A DNA stretch of 64,000 bases from Candidatus Zixiibacteriota bacterium. GTDB lineage: Bacteria; RBG-13-66-14; B26-G2; WVWN01. Below are positions 41,035-48,851 of this stretch, in pieces. The stretch lies in the NCBI GenBank assembly GCA_030613505.1, contig JAUWLW010000011.1, positions 3,069 to 67,068 of the forward strand, read 5' to 3'. The notes beneath the pieces were generated by a model that saw only the letters and a program-made list of their open reading frames with translations, searched no databases and was not told where the DNA came from. Every line of letters begins with the position of its first letter. The stretch's first letter is position 1. The translations under genes were made by a program, and so were the position numbers.

Positions 41035-41496
41035 TTAGTCGTCGTCTTCGCCGAACGGGAATCCCGGACCCGGATGTTTATTCAAGCCGAAACTGCTGAA
41101 GGCGCTCTTTCCCAGATCGAAGTTCCCCACCGTCGGCGTAGGGATGTTCCTCGACACAGTTAAAGAGAGTTTAAGCTGACCGCGAAGGACGTCGCCTTTG
41201 AACACTTCCCACTCGTGCCAGTACGTCGAGGCCGCCGTCCGCCCCTCGCCGGTCCAGCCCTGTTCGCCGTAGGCGGAGTTGATGCAGTGGTAGAGCGTCA
41301 GCGCCAGGCAGATGCGCCACACGTACTTGTCGGCGCCCGGGTCGGTCAGCGCGTAGCGGTCGCGCAGGACCGCCTCTATCTCCGCCTCCGCGCGGTCGCG
41401 GTTGGCGGTAACGCGCGCGTCCGCGCACAGGTCGCTCGTCAGCAGCGGGTACTCCGTCCGAACGTCGCTCACGTTAACGGGAGTCGTCCATGACAT
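41035..41496 (-). CDS. gp36-like head-tail connector (duplicate 1)
   Basis: A 153-residue protein (MSWTTPVNVSDVRTEYPLLT, C-terminus NKHPGPGFPFGEDDD), nearly identical to the copies at 30717 and 37425. It begins 6 bp after the portal stop with GGAAGG as ribosome site. In Mu-like heads no connector gene is expected between portal and protease, so this copy is displaced and marks the entry point of the cargo block. Confidence 0.75.
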   Translation of the reverse strand: MSWTTPVNVSDVRTEYPLLTSDLCADARVTANRDRAEAEIEAVLRDRYALTDPGADKYVWRICLALTLYHCINSAYGEQGWTGEGRTAASTYWHEWEVFKGDVLRGQLKLSLTVSRNIPTPTVGNFDLGKSAFSSFGLNKHPGPGFPFGEDDD

Positions 41497-41502
41497 CGCC
41501 TT

Positions 41503-42801
41503 TCACCTTCCTGGTTGCGCCCCGACGGTTTCCGCCACATCCCCCTCGCCCTTGGGCATGGGCTCTTCCTCGGCGGCGGCGGGGCCGGCGGTCGGGGGGG
41601 GCGAGGCCGGCGTCTCTTCCGGCATCTTGAGGCCCATCTGCGCCACCTTGTCGCGGCAGGCTTCGATGGTGCGGCGGTCGGCGTTGGCCGAGAGGATGCC
41701 GCGGCACAGCTCGAGTATGAACTCGCGCTTGTCGTCGGAGAGTGGCTCGGCCTCGAGGTAGCACGTCGGCGGTTTTTGGAAGTTGTACTGGACCAGCTTC
41801 TTGACGTTGTGCTCGTTCTCGGCGCGCAGGACGTCGCCGGCGATGCCGTCGGTGGTCTTGGTGAAGAACTTGGAGTGGACCTCGGCCTGCTTGTACGCGC
41901 CCACCTCGCCCTGCGTCACGACGCGGTCCGGGATGCGGAGCGCGCGGAACATCTCGACGTTGAAGTAGTCGAGCTTCCCTACCCAGTGGCTGCCGTCGCC
42001 GGCGGGCGGGACAACGTCGACGTCCCACAGCGGGTTGCGGCCGTCGTCGAAGACCTGGGGCAGCGTGACGTAGGAGTTGTCGCGCACGTCGCGGCCCAGC
42101 GTCTGCGCCGCGCCGCGGTTGGTTACGTCGTCGCCGGTGTCGGGCGGATACTTCACCTTGACGAAGGGGGTGCCGAAGCGCTCGGCCTCGCGCAGCATGA
42201 ACAACGTCAGCATCTCGTGGTTGTACCAGGCGCGGTAGCAGGACTTGGTGGCCGGGATGCCGTAGAGGTTGCCGAACTCGTCGTCGTGGGCGTACCAGGC
42301 CGACTTGTCGGCGGGGACGTTTATGATGTCGCCGGCGAGCTGCTGGAATCCGTTGTAGGAGCCGTGCTCGTCGGCCAACCAGCGGCAGTTCTCGGGGTGC
42401 GGGTCGCGCAACTCGCGGAAGACCCACCTGGGCGCGCCGTGGTAGTCCACCGAGGTCCAGACGTGCTCGAGCGGCGCGTAACCGAAGTCGAGGGCGTTGA
42501 GGCACATTTTAGTGAAGCGGTCGCTCCACGGCTCCAGGTACTGCGACTCGACGAAGCGGCGCACGTCGGCGTCGTCGCACACCACGCGCTTCTCCGCCGC
42601 CAGCACCGCCATTTTGATGACGGCCAGGCCGAAGTGAATTTGCGGGTACTCGCGCATCCGCTTGAGCGAGGAGAACGATATCGACGAGGGGTTGTAGACG
42701 CCCAGCTCGGCGATGAGCCGCGCGGCGTACTGGTAATAAAAACGGGTCAGCGACGCCTGATACGCCGCCGGGGTTTTTTTGCGGTCTTTATTCTGCGCCA
42801 T
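41503..42801 (-). CDS. Phage portal protein, Mu gp29/DUF935-like
   Basis: A 432-residue protein. The N-terminus KKTPAAYQASLTRFYYQYAA is followed by KRMREYPQIHFGLAVIKMAV, DFGYAPLEHVWTSVDYHGAP, GIPATKSCYRAWYNHEMLTL, a RFGTPFVKVKYPPDTGDDVT segment and YVTLPQVFDDGRNPLWDVDV, the wing-stem-clip order of DUF935 portals. A Pro/Glu-rich tail ends it. It overlaps the terminase stop by 14 bp. The portal forms the DNA channel at the head vertex. Confidence 0.8.
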   Translation of the reverse strand: MAQNKDRKKTPAAYQASLTRFYYQYAARLIAELGVYNPSSISFSSLKRMREYPQIHFGLAVIKMAVLAAEKRVVCDDADVRRFVESQYLEPWSDRFTKMCLNALDFGYAPLEHVWTSVDYHGAPRWVFRELRDPHPENCRWLADEHGSYNGFQQLAGDIINVPADKSAWYAHDDEFGNLYGIPATKSCYRAWYNHEMLTLFMLREAERFGTPFVKVKYPPDTGDDVTNRGAAQTLGRDVRDNSYVTLPQVFDDGRNPLWDVDVVPPAGDGSHWVGKLDYFNVEMFRALRIPDRVVTQGEVGAYKQAEVHSKFFTKTTDGIAGDVLRAENEHNVKKLVQYNFQKPPTCYLEAEPLSDDKREFILELCRGILSANADRRTIEACRDKVAQMGLKMPEETPASPPPTAGPAAAEEEPMPKGEGDVAETVGAQPGR

Positions 42802-44092
42802 AGTCTAAACCTCTGCTTTGGTATACCCGGCCGCCGTCGGCGGTCGGTAGGGCGCTCGAGCTCCCGCGCCCCAATCCCCAACAGGCCAGCGCCAGCGCGG
42901 TCACGGCGTCGTCGTGGTAGCCGGCCGGCGCGCCGTAGCGGACGCCCCCTCCCGGGAGCTGCTCGGCGGCGTAGATCTCGAGCTCGCTCAGTAGCGCCGG
43001 CACGTCCGGGAAGCGAACGGTTCGCTCCGCCAGCGCCAGCGCCAGATTCTCCACCAGGCGGCGCTTGGTCTCGGCGGTGAACTTGTAGCCGCGCGCCGGG
43101 ACGCCCAGCGACTTCAAGCGGTCGTAGACCGGGTCGCCTAGGCCGGTGCTGTCGAGCCACACCGTCGCGTCGTGGTAGCGGCTCGAGGCGCTGCGGACCT
43201 TCGCCACCTGGAACTCCCAGTCGAGCTGGTTGAAGCGCTCGAAGTGGACCAGCGCCCGGCTCGAGCGCTTGAGCACGCACATCACGGTGAAGTCGGTCGT
43301 CTTGGCGAGGTCGCAGCCGACGACGTAGGTCTCGTCCGGCTGCGGCTCCTCCAGGTCGCCGGCGACGCACTCGCGGATGTCGTGGAAGACGCCGCCCAGG
43401 TCGCCCAGGAACTCGGCCAGAATTTCCTGGCGGTAGACGTTCTCGGGTAGGCTGCGGGCCTCGGCGTCGATGCTGGCCGCGGGGAGGATGCCGTCGTAAC
43501 TGGTGAAGTGGAAGCCGACGTAGCCCGGTTCCGCGGCGGCGGCTCGCGCCCACAGCTCGTGCGCCTGGTTGAGGCCCTTGGGCGTGAAGATGAAGAGGGC
43601 GGGCGCGTCGCGGGCCATAAGGGTAGGGCGGACGCACTCCTCCCAGGCGTAGCGGCTCCAGAGGCTGAACTCCTCGGCCACCAGGCCGGCGACGGAGAGC
43701 GGCCGGACAGCGTCCGGGTTGTCCATCGAGCGCAGGATTATTTTGGCGTCGTTGGCCAGCGTCAATACGTGCTCCGTCTTGTTGTAGGCGTCGCCCCAGC
43801 CGCCGCCCCGGAGGGCTTCGGCCGGGATGGCGCGGATCATTTCGGGGACGAGCTGGTCGCGCAGGTAAGCGTACTCGGGCGCGGCGACGAGAACGTACGC
43901 GCCGGGTTGGGCGTCGCAGGCCCAGTCGCGGGCGACGCGCACGGCGGCGAAGGTCTTGCCGAACTTGCGGCCGGCGCGCACGACGACGCGCCTGTGTTTA
44001 TCGAGAACGCACGCGCGGTAGACGGCATATTGCTTAGGATTTCGCCTTAGCGTTGCGTCCCTTATTCTTATGCGAGTTTTCGGGAGGCACAA
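42788..44092 (-). CDS. Terminase large subunit
   Basis: A 434-residue DNA-packaging ATPase/nuclease. Walker A is RAGRKFGKTFAAVRVARDW, Walker B is near VAGLVAEEFSLW, and an ATPase coupling motif lies near LFIFTPKGLNQ. The RNase-H-like nuclease domain shows VVGCDLAKTTDFTVMCVL, VWLDSTGLGDPVYDRL and the closing HDDAVTALALA acidic residues. The start is TTG at 44092, inside the small-subunit gene and with a poor ribosome site, suggesting translational coupling. Confidence 0.9.
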   Translation of the reverse strand: MCLPKTRIRIRDATLRRNPKQYAVYRACVLDKHRRVVVRAGRKFGKTFAAVRVARDWACDAQPGAYVLVAAPEYAYLRDQLVPEMIRAIPAEALRGGGWGDAYNKTEHVLTLANDAKIILRSMDNPDAVRPLSVAGLVAEEFSLWSRYAWEECVRPTLMARDAPALFIFTPKGLNQAHELWARAAAAEPGYVGFHFTSYDGILPAASIDAEARSLPENVYRQEILAEFLGDLGGVFHDIRECVAGDLEEPQPDETYVVGCDLAKTTDFTVMCVLKRSSRALVHFERFNQLDWEFQVAKVRSASSRYHDATVWLDSTGLGDPVYDRLKSLGVPARGYKFTAETKRRLVENLALALAERTVRFPDVPALLSELEIYAAEQLPGGGVRYGAPAGYHDDAVTALALACWGLGRGSSSALPTADGGRVYQSRGLDYGAE

Positions 44093-44423
44093 CTTCGGAG
44101 ATTATTTCAACGGCGCCTTCGCCGCCGCCGGGTTGGCGAGCGCGTTCATGGGCGGCCTCGAGTTCCTTGAGGAAGAGTTGGATCGCCTTGTAGTCGCCCT
44201 CCTCGGCGCGGTCGGCCAGGACCTCGTAGATGCGGGCGGCGCGGCTGAGGAGGTAGGCGTCGAGGCGGCGCCGCGAGGCGGCCCAGACGGCCGAGGTGAG
44301 CTTGCGGACGAGGGTGCGAACGCCGACGCCGAGGGCCCGGCCTTTGGCGAGGAGGCCCCTGGTGCGAGAGGAGGCGAGGACCTCGGCCAGGCGCTCGTCG
44401 GTGGGTTCTTTGTTGGATGGCAC
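44034..44423 (-). CDS. Terminase small subunit-like
   Basis: A 129-residue protein with GTG start (MPSNKEPTDERLAEVLASSR). The N-terminal helical part (GLLAKGRALGVGVRTLVRKL) may be a DNA-binding helix-turn-helix. The middle RIYEVLADRAEEGDYKAIQL and FLKELEAAHERARQPGGGEG fit the oligomerising core of small terminases (DUF1804-like). It overlaps the large subunit by 59 bp. Directly upstream is a tandem inverted-repeat motif that could be its binding site. Confidence 0.65.
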   Translation of the reverse strand: MPSNKEPTDERLAEVLASSRTRGLLAKGRALGVGVRTLVRKLTSAVWAASRRRLDAYLLSRAARIYEVLADRAEEGDYKAIQLFLKELEAAHERARQPGGGEGAVEIISEVVPPENSHKNKGRNAKAKS

Positions 44424-44484
44424 ACGTTAAGGCGGGGACGTACGGCGGCCTCCCCCCCAATACCCTTACCCGTCCAGAGGGAGG

Positions 44485-44533
44485 TCGGACGATGAAACCC
44501 TCGGTTTCTTCGGACGATGAAACGTATGGTTTC
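44485..44533. repeat. Tandem 24-bp motif beside terminase genes (possible pac/cos site)
   Basis: Two copies, 44485-44508 and 44510-44533, each TCGGACGATGAAAC plus a variable base pair set and GGTTTC, so each forms a GAAAC/GTTTC hairpin. The period is 25 bp. In the remaining gap to 44717 there is a strong GCGCGGCC...GGCCGCGC hairpin (44611-44634) and no ORF. Confidence 0.6.
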
Positions 44534-44717
44534 CCCCCGGAGGGGGTGCTCGCGGCTGCACTTTTTCCGCGCGGGTTCACCGCGAGCCGGTAGGGACTAA
44601 GGCGCGGCCTCGCGTGGGGCCGCGCTCGCCTATATTATTAGCAGCGGCGGGGTATTAGTCAACGTGCTAAAGGGGGCTAAATGCGGTTAAACGGGGGCGG
44701 GGGTGGTTAGGTAAGTA

Positions 44718-45695
44718 TTATTGTTCGTCCCACTTTACCACCGGCTTGAAGTACTGGATCCGGCCGTTGCCCTGGTCGACGACGTAGACCCAGCCGTTGG
44801 GGCCGACGGCCAGGGCCGAAATCCAACCGAACCGGCCGGCCTTCGTGCCAGCCGCGCCCCACTGGCCCAGGTACGAACCGCTCGAGGTGAAGTATTGAAC
44901 GCGGTAGTTGCGGTCGTCGGCGACGAAGACGGTCCCGTCCGGGCCGACGGCGACGTCCGTGGGTTGTCGCAATTCGCCGGAGCCGGAACCGCCCACACCC
45001 CAAAAGCCAAGGTAGTCGCCGCGCGAGCCGTAATACTCGATAAAGTTATAGCCGTAGTCCGCGACGTACACCGCGCCGTACGGGCCTACGCCTATGCCGT
45101 ATCCCGACGCGACCCAATGAGCGACCAAGAAACCGGCGGGAGTGAAGCAATCGATACTCACCGAGTGCGGCATCTTGAGCGGGGGCGGGCGCCTGTAACT
45201 GACGTAGATATTCCCGTCCGCGCCGGCCGCCACGTCTTCGAGAATCGGCGAACAGATACCGCGGACGCGGCCGTAACGGGCGGGCCAATCCGTAACGTAA
45301 GAACGCTCGGCGTCGTAAACGACGATACGGACATCGTAAACGTCGGTTACGTAAACGGTCCCGTCCGACCCGGCGGCAACTCCGCGCGACGCGAACATCC
45401 CCGACTCGCTTTCGGGCGGGGGCGGTAACGTACCCAGGTACGAGCCCTCCGGCGTGAAATAGTACACGCCCGGAGCGGAGTCTTCAGTTACGTAAACCGT
45501 CCCGTCGGGCCCCACCGCAATACGAGTGGGCCGCATGAAAACCGGCGCCTCCTCGCCCTCGGCGGGCGCGAGGCCGCAGCGGTTCCACTCCCCCGCGTAT
45601 TCGTACGCGACGGCGGCCTCCCCGGCCGTAGGGCCTACGCTCGCCACGACGACGAAGCACAGTGAAGCAACGAGCAAACAAACGTGCTTGTTCAT
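44718..45695 (-). CDS. Secreted NHL-type propeller without tag
   Basis: I start at ATG 45695 (MNKHVCLLVASLCFVVVASV), a signal peptide; upstream codons in the same frame overlap a palindromic repeat. The body has NHL blades (VYYFTPEGSYLGTLPP, IVVYDAERSYVTDWPA, IEYYGSRGDYLGFWGV, VQYFTSSGSYLGQWGA) and ends IQYFKPVVKWDEQ, without TM or tag, like the phage cargo propellers. It is the first gene outside the terminase end, so it may be the last cargo or the first chromosomal gene. Confidence 0.75.
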   Translation of the reverse strand: MNKHVCLLVASLCFVVVASVGPTAGEAAVAYEYAGEWNRCGLAPAEGEEAPVFMRPTRIAVGPDGTVYVTEDSAPGVYYFTPEGSYLGTLPPPPESESGMFASRGVAAGSDGTVYVTDVYDVRIVVYDAERSYVTDWPARYGRVRGICSPILEDVAAGADGNIYVSYRRPPPLKMPHSVSIDCFTPAGFLVAHWVASGYGIGVGPYGAVYVADYGYNFIEYYGSRGDYLGFWGVGGSGSGELRQPTDVAVGPDGTVFVADDRNYRVQYFTSSGSYLGQWGAAGTKAGRFGWISALAVGPNGWVYVVDQGNGRIQYFKPVVKWDEQ

Positions 45696-45710
45696 ATTAT
45701 AAGCCCCCAT

Positions 45711-45732
45711 GGGGCGCAAAGCTTTGCGCCCC
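45711..45732. repeat. GGGGCG...CGCCCC palindrome
   Basis: Perfect 22-bp palindrome (GGGGCGCAAAG and its complement) abutting the cupin stop codon TAG. One of a dispersed family with changing centres (others at 48711, 51907, 55131, 57411, 61718, 61837). Confidence 0.8.
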
Positions 45733-46070
45733 TACAGACGCCGATACCTGTCCGCCTCGTCGAAGATGTCCAACAGGCGGGAGCCCGCTTTAATGCGGGC
45801 GGTATGCGGGGCGCCGGCGGGAACGAAGTACGTATCGCCTCTCCGGTAAACGGCCTTCTCGCCGGCCATCGTCAGCTCGACCTCGCCGTCCAGGACGACG
45901 ACCCACTGCGCCGCGTGCGACTCCTCGGGCGCGTCGACGTCGTCGTCGAACGCGACGAAGACCACCTGCTTACGCTCGCCCTGCAAGAGGTACGCACGCA
46001 CGCGCTCGCCGGGGACGTCGGCCCGCGGCAGATTGGTTATGATTTCCGGAAAGAAGTCCTCTTGCACCAA
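45732..46070 (-). CDS. Cupin-domain protein (copy 1)
   Basis: A 112-residue single-domain cupin with TTG start (AGGAGGTTGAACC upstream). Motif 1 region: FVAFDDDVDAPEESHAAQWVVVLDGEVEL; motif 2: GDTYFVPAGAPHTARIKAG. The metal-binding His/Glu set is partly kept (SHAAQ, PHT). It is a close paralog of the next gene. Small cupins bind a metal and small molecules or sense them; the substrate is unknown. Its stop codon is part of a palindromic repeat. Confidence 0.8.
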   Translation of the reverse strand: MVQEDFFPEIITNLPRADVPGERVRAYLLQGERKQVVFVAFDDDVDAPEESHAAQWVVVLDGEVELTMAGEKAVYRRGDTYFVPAGAPHTARIKAGSRLLDIFDEADRYRRL

Positions 46071-46098
46071 GGTTCAACCTCCTGTTTGAATAACGCCC

Positions 46099-46437
46099 CT
46101 ACTTAGCGCGGTAGCGGTCCTCCTGGTCGAAGAGGTCCTGGAGGCTCGAGCCGCCTTTGATGCGCGCGCTGTGGGGGACGCCGGCGGCGATGGAGTACGT
46201 ATCTCCTTTGTGGAAAGTATTCGTCTCGCCGCCGACGGTCAGCTCGATCTCGCCGTCCAGGACCGCGCCCCACTGCGCCGCGTGGTCGTGTTCGGGCACG
46301 TCGACGTCGTCGGCGAAGGTCATGAAGACGAGCTGCTTGCCGTCGCCCTGGAACAGGTACGCGCGTACGCCGGCGAGCGGAACGTCGGCCTGCGGCAACG
46401 TCGTAACGATATCCGGGAAGAAGTCCTCCTGGGGCAA
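46099..46437 (-). CDS. Cupin-domain protein (copy 2)
   Basis: A 112-residue paralog of the previous gene (MPQEDFFPDIVTTLPQADVP versus MVQEDFFPEIITNLPRADVP), again with TTG start and the same AGGTTGAACC leader. Cupin motifs: FADDVDVPEHDHAAQWGAVL and GDTYSIAAGVPHSARIKGGS. This copy keeps more metal ligands (EHDHAAQ). The pair is co-directional, 28 bp apart, and arose by tandem duplication. Confidence 0.8.
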   Translation of the reverse strand: MPQEDFFPDIVTTLPQADVPLAGVRAYLFQGDGKQLVFMTFADDVDVPEHDHAAQWGAVLDGEIELTVGGETNTFHKGDTYSIAAGVPHSARIKGGSSLQDLFDQEDRYRAK

Positions 46438-46469
46438 GGTTCAACCTCCAATTTCAAATACCTTTTGCG

Positions 46470-46500
46470 CCGGTCGGTAACAACCGGCGCCGCGGCGGTT
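46470..46500. repeat. Hairpin repeat downstream of a tag
   Basis: GGTAACAACCGGCGCC...GGTTACC forms an imperfect palindrome directly after the stop of the tagged gene 46499. The same sequence follows the orphan tag at 48779. Confidence 0.7.
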
Positions 46501-47449
46501 ACCGGAACAGCGCCTTCACCTTCCCCAGCGACGTGGGGGAGATGGCGGGGTTTTCCCATTTGAAATATTGTACCCGGTGGTGAGAATCAGCTATGTAAAC
46601 GCGCTTGCCACTTGTCGGGAAAGCCACGTCCTCAGGGAAAACGAATTCCCCGTAAAATAAACCCAGGAAAGAACCTGTGGGCGTGAAATATTGGATACGA
46701 CTATGGCCCATATCGGCGACGTAAACGTCGCCTTGGGCCGTAACGGCAACGCCACGAGGCATTAAGAATTGCCCGGCGCCATGCCCGGGAGACCCCCACA
46801 TACCGATAAAAGACCCGTTAGCCGTGAAGTATTGTACGCGTTCGTTATCGATGTCTACGACGTAAACGTTGCCGCTGGGGGCCACCGCCAAGCCCCACAG
46901 ACGGTTAAATTCGGCGGGGCCGGAGCCGGGGCTGCCCCACTTACCGAGGTACGAACCGGCGGAGGTGAAGTATTGGACGCGGTCATTACCCCAATCGGCG
47001 ACGTAAACGTTACCGCTCGAGGCGACGGCCACGCCGACGGGGAGGACAAATTGGCCGTTACCGGGGCCCAACGAACCCCATTTGCCTAAAAAAGAACCCT
47101 CCGACGTGAAGTACTGAACGCGGTTATTGAAACGGTCGGCGACGTAAACGTCGCCGTTGTCGGCTACGGCTATGTGCATGGTTATCGTAAATTCGCCGTC
47201 GGCCGTACCGAGGCTACCCCACATACCTAAAAACGAACCCGTAGGCGTGAAATATTGAATGCGATGGTTGCCGTGGTCGGTCACGTATACGTTACCGCTG
47301 GGGGCTACCGCCAACCCGTAAATGTGTATGAACTCCCCTTTCCCGGAACCGTACGAACCCCACTGGCCCTCGAACACCCACTCGCCCCAGGCGCAAAAGG
47401 CCGCCAACGCATACAGCGCCGCGGCCGTCATTATCGTCAGCTTCCTCAT
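46499..47449 (-). CDS. Secreted NHL six-bladed propeller with SLGKVKALFR tag
   Basis: A 316-residue protein with signal peptide (MRKLTIMTAAALYALAAFCA) and six blades: IQYFTPTGSFLGMWGS, VQYFTSEGSFLGKWGS, VQYFTSAGSYLGKWGS, VQYFTANGSFIGMWGS, IQYFTPTGSFLGLFYG and VQYFKWEN. It ends AISPTSLGKVKALFR. The fifth blade has lost the usual spacer. The 5' region is shared with 48535, 52868 and 63841. A surface or periplasmic binding protein; ligand unknown. Confidence 0.85.
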   Translation of the reverse strand: MRKLTIMTAAALYALAAFCAWGEWVFEGQWGSYGSGKGEFIHIYGLAVAPSGNVYVTDHGNHRIQYFTPTGSFLGMWGSLGTADGEFTITMHIAVADNGDVYVADRFNNRVQYFTSEGSFLGKWGSLGPGNGQFVLPVGVAVASSGNVYVADWGNDRVQYFTSAGSYLGKWGSPGSGPAEFNRLWGLAVAPSGNVYVVDIDNERVQYFTANGSFIGMWGSPGHGAGQFLMPRGVAVTAQGDVYVADMGHSRIQYFTPTGSFLGLFYGEFVFPEDVAFPTSGKRVYIADSHHRVQYFKWENPAISPTSLGKVKALFR

Positions 47450-47517
47450 TTCCCTTTACCTCCTCAAGCTACTGTCCTCTTAGATTAACTATAACAGGAA
47501 ATACCGGACAGCGCCAA
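47450..47517 (-). promoter_or_regulatory. Shared 5' module, copy 1 (promoter plus leader)
   Basis: TTGGCG (47512-47517), 18 bases, TATAGT (47488-47493), then a leader with AGGACAGTAGCTTGAGGAGG before the ATG. The leader recurs before three other genes. Confidence 0.6.
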
Positions 47518-47520
47518 CTA

Positions 47521-47548
47521 AAAAAAGGGCCGACCTTAGGGTCGACCC
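47521..47548 (-). terminator. Terminator of gene 47573
   Basis: On the minus strand a GGGTCGACC/GGTCGGCCC stem with CTAA loop (47527-47548) is followed by TTTTTTT. Confidence 0.8.
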
Positions 47549-47572
47549 GTACGTATATGAGCAAAAGGGAGG

Positions 47573-48535
47573 TTATCTAAACAGCGCCTTCACGCGGCCG
47601 AGGGAGGCCGGCTCCACCGCGGGGTCGGAGGGGCGGAAGTACTGGATGCGGTCGTTATGGGTATCGGCCACGTAAATTCTATCGCCCGCGGCGTTGGAAG
47701 CGATGCCCTCCGGTTCGTCGAATTGGCCGCGGCCCGTGCCGTACGTACCCCACTTGCCCAGGAAGGAGCCCGTAGCGGTGAAGTATTGGACGCGGTCGTT
47801 TTTGTTGTCGGTCACGAAAACGTGGTTACCGGCCGAGACGGCCACGCCGTACGGGTCGTCGAACCGGCCGTTGGCCGTGCCGTGCGAACCCCATTTGCCG
47901 AGGAACGAGCCCGTCGCCGTGAAGCGCTGGACGCGGTTGTTGTCGCCGTCGGCGACGTAGACGTTGCCGTTGGCCGCCACCGCTACGCCGACGGGGCCGT
48001 CGAACCGGCCGTTGGCCGTGCCGTGCTCGCCCCACTTGCCCAGGTAGGAGCCGGCGGAGTTGAAGTATTGGACGCGGTCGTTACCCCAATCGGCGACGTA
48101 AACGTTACCGCTCGAGGCGACGGCCACGCCGACGGGGAGGTAAAATTGGCCATTGCCGGGGCCCAACGAGCCCCACTTGCCGAGGAACGAGCCGGTCGGC
48201 GTAAAATACTGCACCCGTTCGTTCATCCGGTCCGTTACGTAAACGTTGCCGTTCGGGCCCAGGGCTATGCCGGCGGGGAATTGGAACTGGCCGTCGCCGG
48301 AACCCGACGAGCCCCACTTCCCGTTGAAGGAACCGGTCGGGGTGAAATATTGGATCCGGTGGTTCCACTCGTCGGCTACGTAAACGTTGCCGCCCGGCGC
48401 CACGGCGACGCCGTCGGGCTGGTTGAACCGACCGTTGCCCGTTCCGGGCAATCCCCACTTGCCCGCGTAGACCCAGTCCGTGGCGGCGGCGGCCGCCGCG
48501 AGCGCCGCGGCCGTGATTATCGCGAGTTTCCTAAT
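47573..48535 (-). CDS. Secreted NHL six-bladed propeller with SLGRVKALFR tag, apparent ATT start
   Basis: No ATG precedes the signal peptide. Alignment with gene 46499 places the start at ATT (48533-48535), nine bases after GGAGG, giving (M)RKLAIITAAALAAAAAATDW and 320 residues. The first ATG in frame (48451) would remove the signal peptide and part of blade 1. Six blades follow (IQYFTPTGSFNGKWGS, VQRFTATGSFLGKWGS, VQYFTATGSFLGKWGT) and the tag AVEPASLGRVKALFR. Either ATT is used as a rare start or the gene has lost efficient initiation. Confidence 0.8.
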   Translation of the reverse strand: MRKLAIITAAALAAAAAATDWVYAGKWGLPGTGNGRFNQPDGVAVAPGGNVYVADEWNHRIQYFTPTGSFNGKWGSSGSGDGQFQFPAGIALGPNGNVYVTDRMNERVQYFTPTGSFLGKWGSLGPGNGQFYLPVGVAVASSGNVYVADWGNDRVQYFNSAGSYLGKWGEHGTANGRFDGPVGVAVAANGNVYVADGDNNRVQRFTATGSFLGKWGSHGTANGRFDDPYGVAVSAGNHVFVTDNKNDRVQYFTATGSFLGKWGTYGTGRGQFDEPEGIASNAAGDRIYVADTHNDRIQYFRPSDPAVEPASLGRVKALFR

Positions 48536-48603
48536 TACCTGTTACCTCCTCGAGCTACCGCCCTCTGCGCATAAATATAATATAAAAACCTCGACGGCCA
48601 CAA
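48536..48603 (-). promoter_or_regulatory. Shared 5' module, copy 2
   Basis: Minus strand TATATTATATTTATG near 48570-48585 followed by AGAGGGCGGTAGCTCGAGGA and GGAGG; aligned with copies at 47450, 52869 and 63842. The first codon here is ATT. Confidence 0.5.
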
Positions 48604-48604
48604 A

Positions 48605-48636
48605 TAAAAACGGGCCGACCTTAAGGCCGGCGCGTA
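48605..48636 (-). terminator. Hairpin terminator
   Basis: CGCCGGCC/GGTCGGCC-type stem with TTAA loop (48611-48634), then GTTTTTATTTG on the minus strand. Between it and 48778 there is a CCGGCGG/CCGCCGG hairpin (about 48666-48687) and a degenerate GGGGCGCACAG palindrome at 48711-48733; no ORF is seen. Confidence 0.6.
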
Positions 48637-48778
48637 CGTATATCGCGGGGACAAGGGGCCGTTAACCGGCGGTTTTAACCGCCGGGTTGCCCCCTGTCCG
48701 AGCGGCCTTAGGGGCGCACAGCCGTGCGCCCTTACAAAAACTTTCCGCGTTTTCCGGTAACAACCGGCGCCACAGCGG

Positions 48779-48820
48779 TTACCGGAACAGCGCCCGGATA
48801 CGGCCCGGCGAGGCGGCGAC
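48779..48820 (-). pseudogene. Orphan C-terminal tag (VAASPGRIRALFR)
   Basis: The minus strand encodes VAASPGRIRALFR and a TAA stop, with the same downstream hairpin as the intact tag of gene 46499. It is out of frame with, and beyond the stop of, the NHL gene at 48852, so that gene has probably lost its tag by frameshift. Confidence 0.65.
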
Positions 48821-48851
48821 CCGAATATAAACGCGCGTGAAGGCCACGCCC

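Noticed and set aside
28754-41496. gp36 copies as part of a contractile injection system or gene transfer agent
   Set aside because: No sheath, spike or AAA chaperone genes are visible; terminase, portal, capsid, protease and integrase fit a prophage.
41515-43080. Plus-strand open frame of 521 codons
   Set aside because: Antisense of the portal and terminase genes; no recognisable domain.
44424-44717. Possible second attachment site (tRNA-Pro 3' end)
   Set aside because: Only short G-rich similarity is seen; no continuous copy of the tRNA 3' end could be found.
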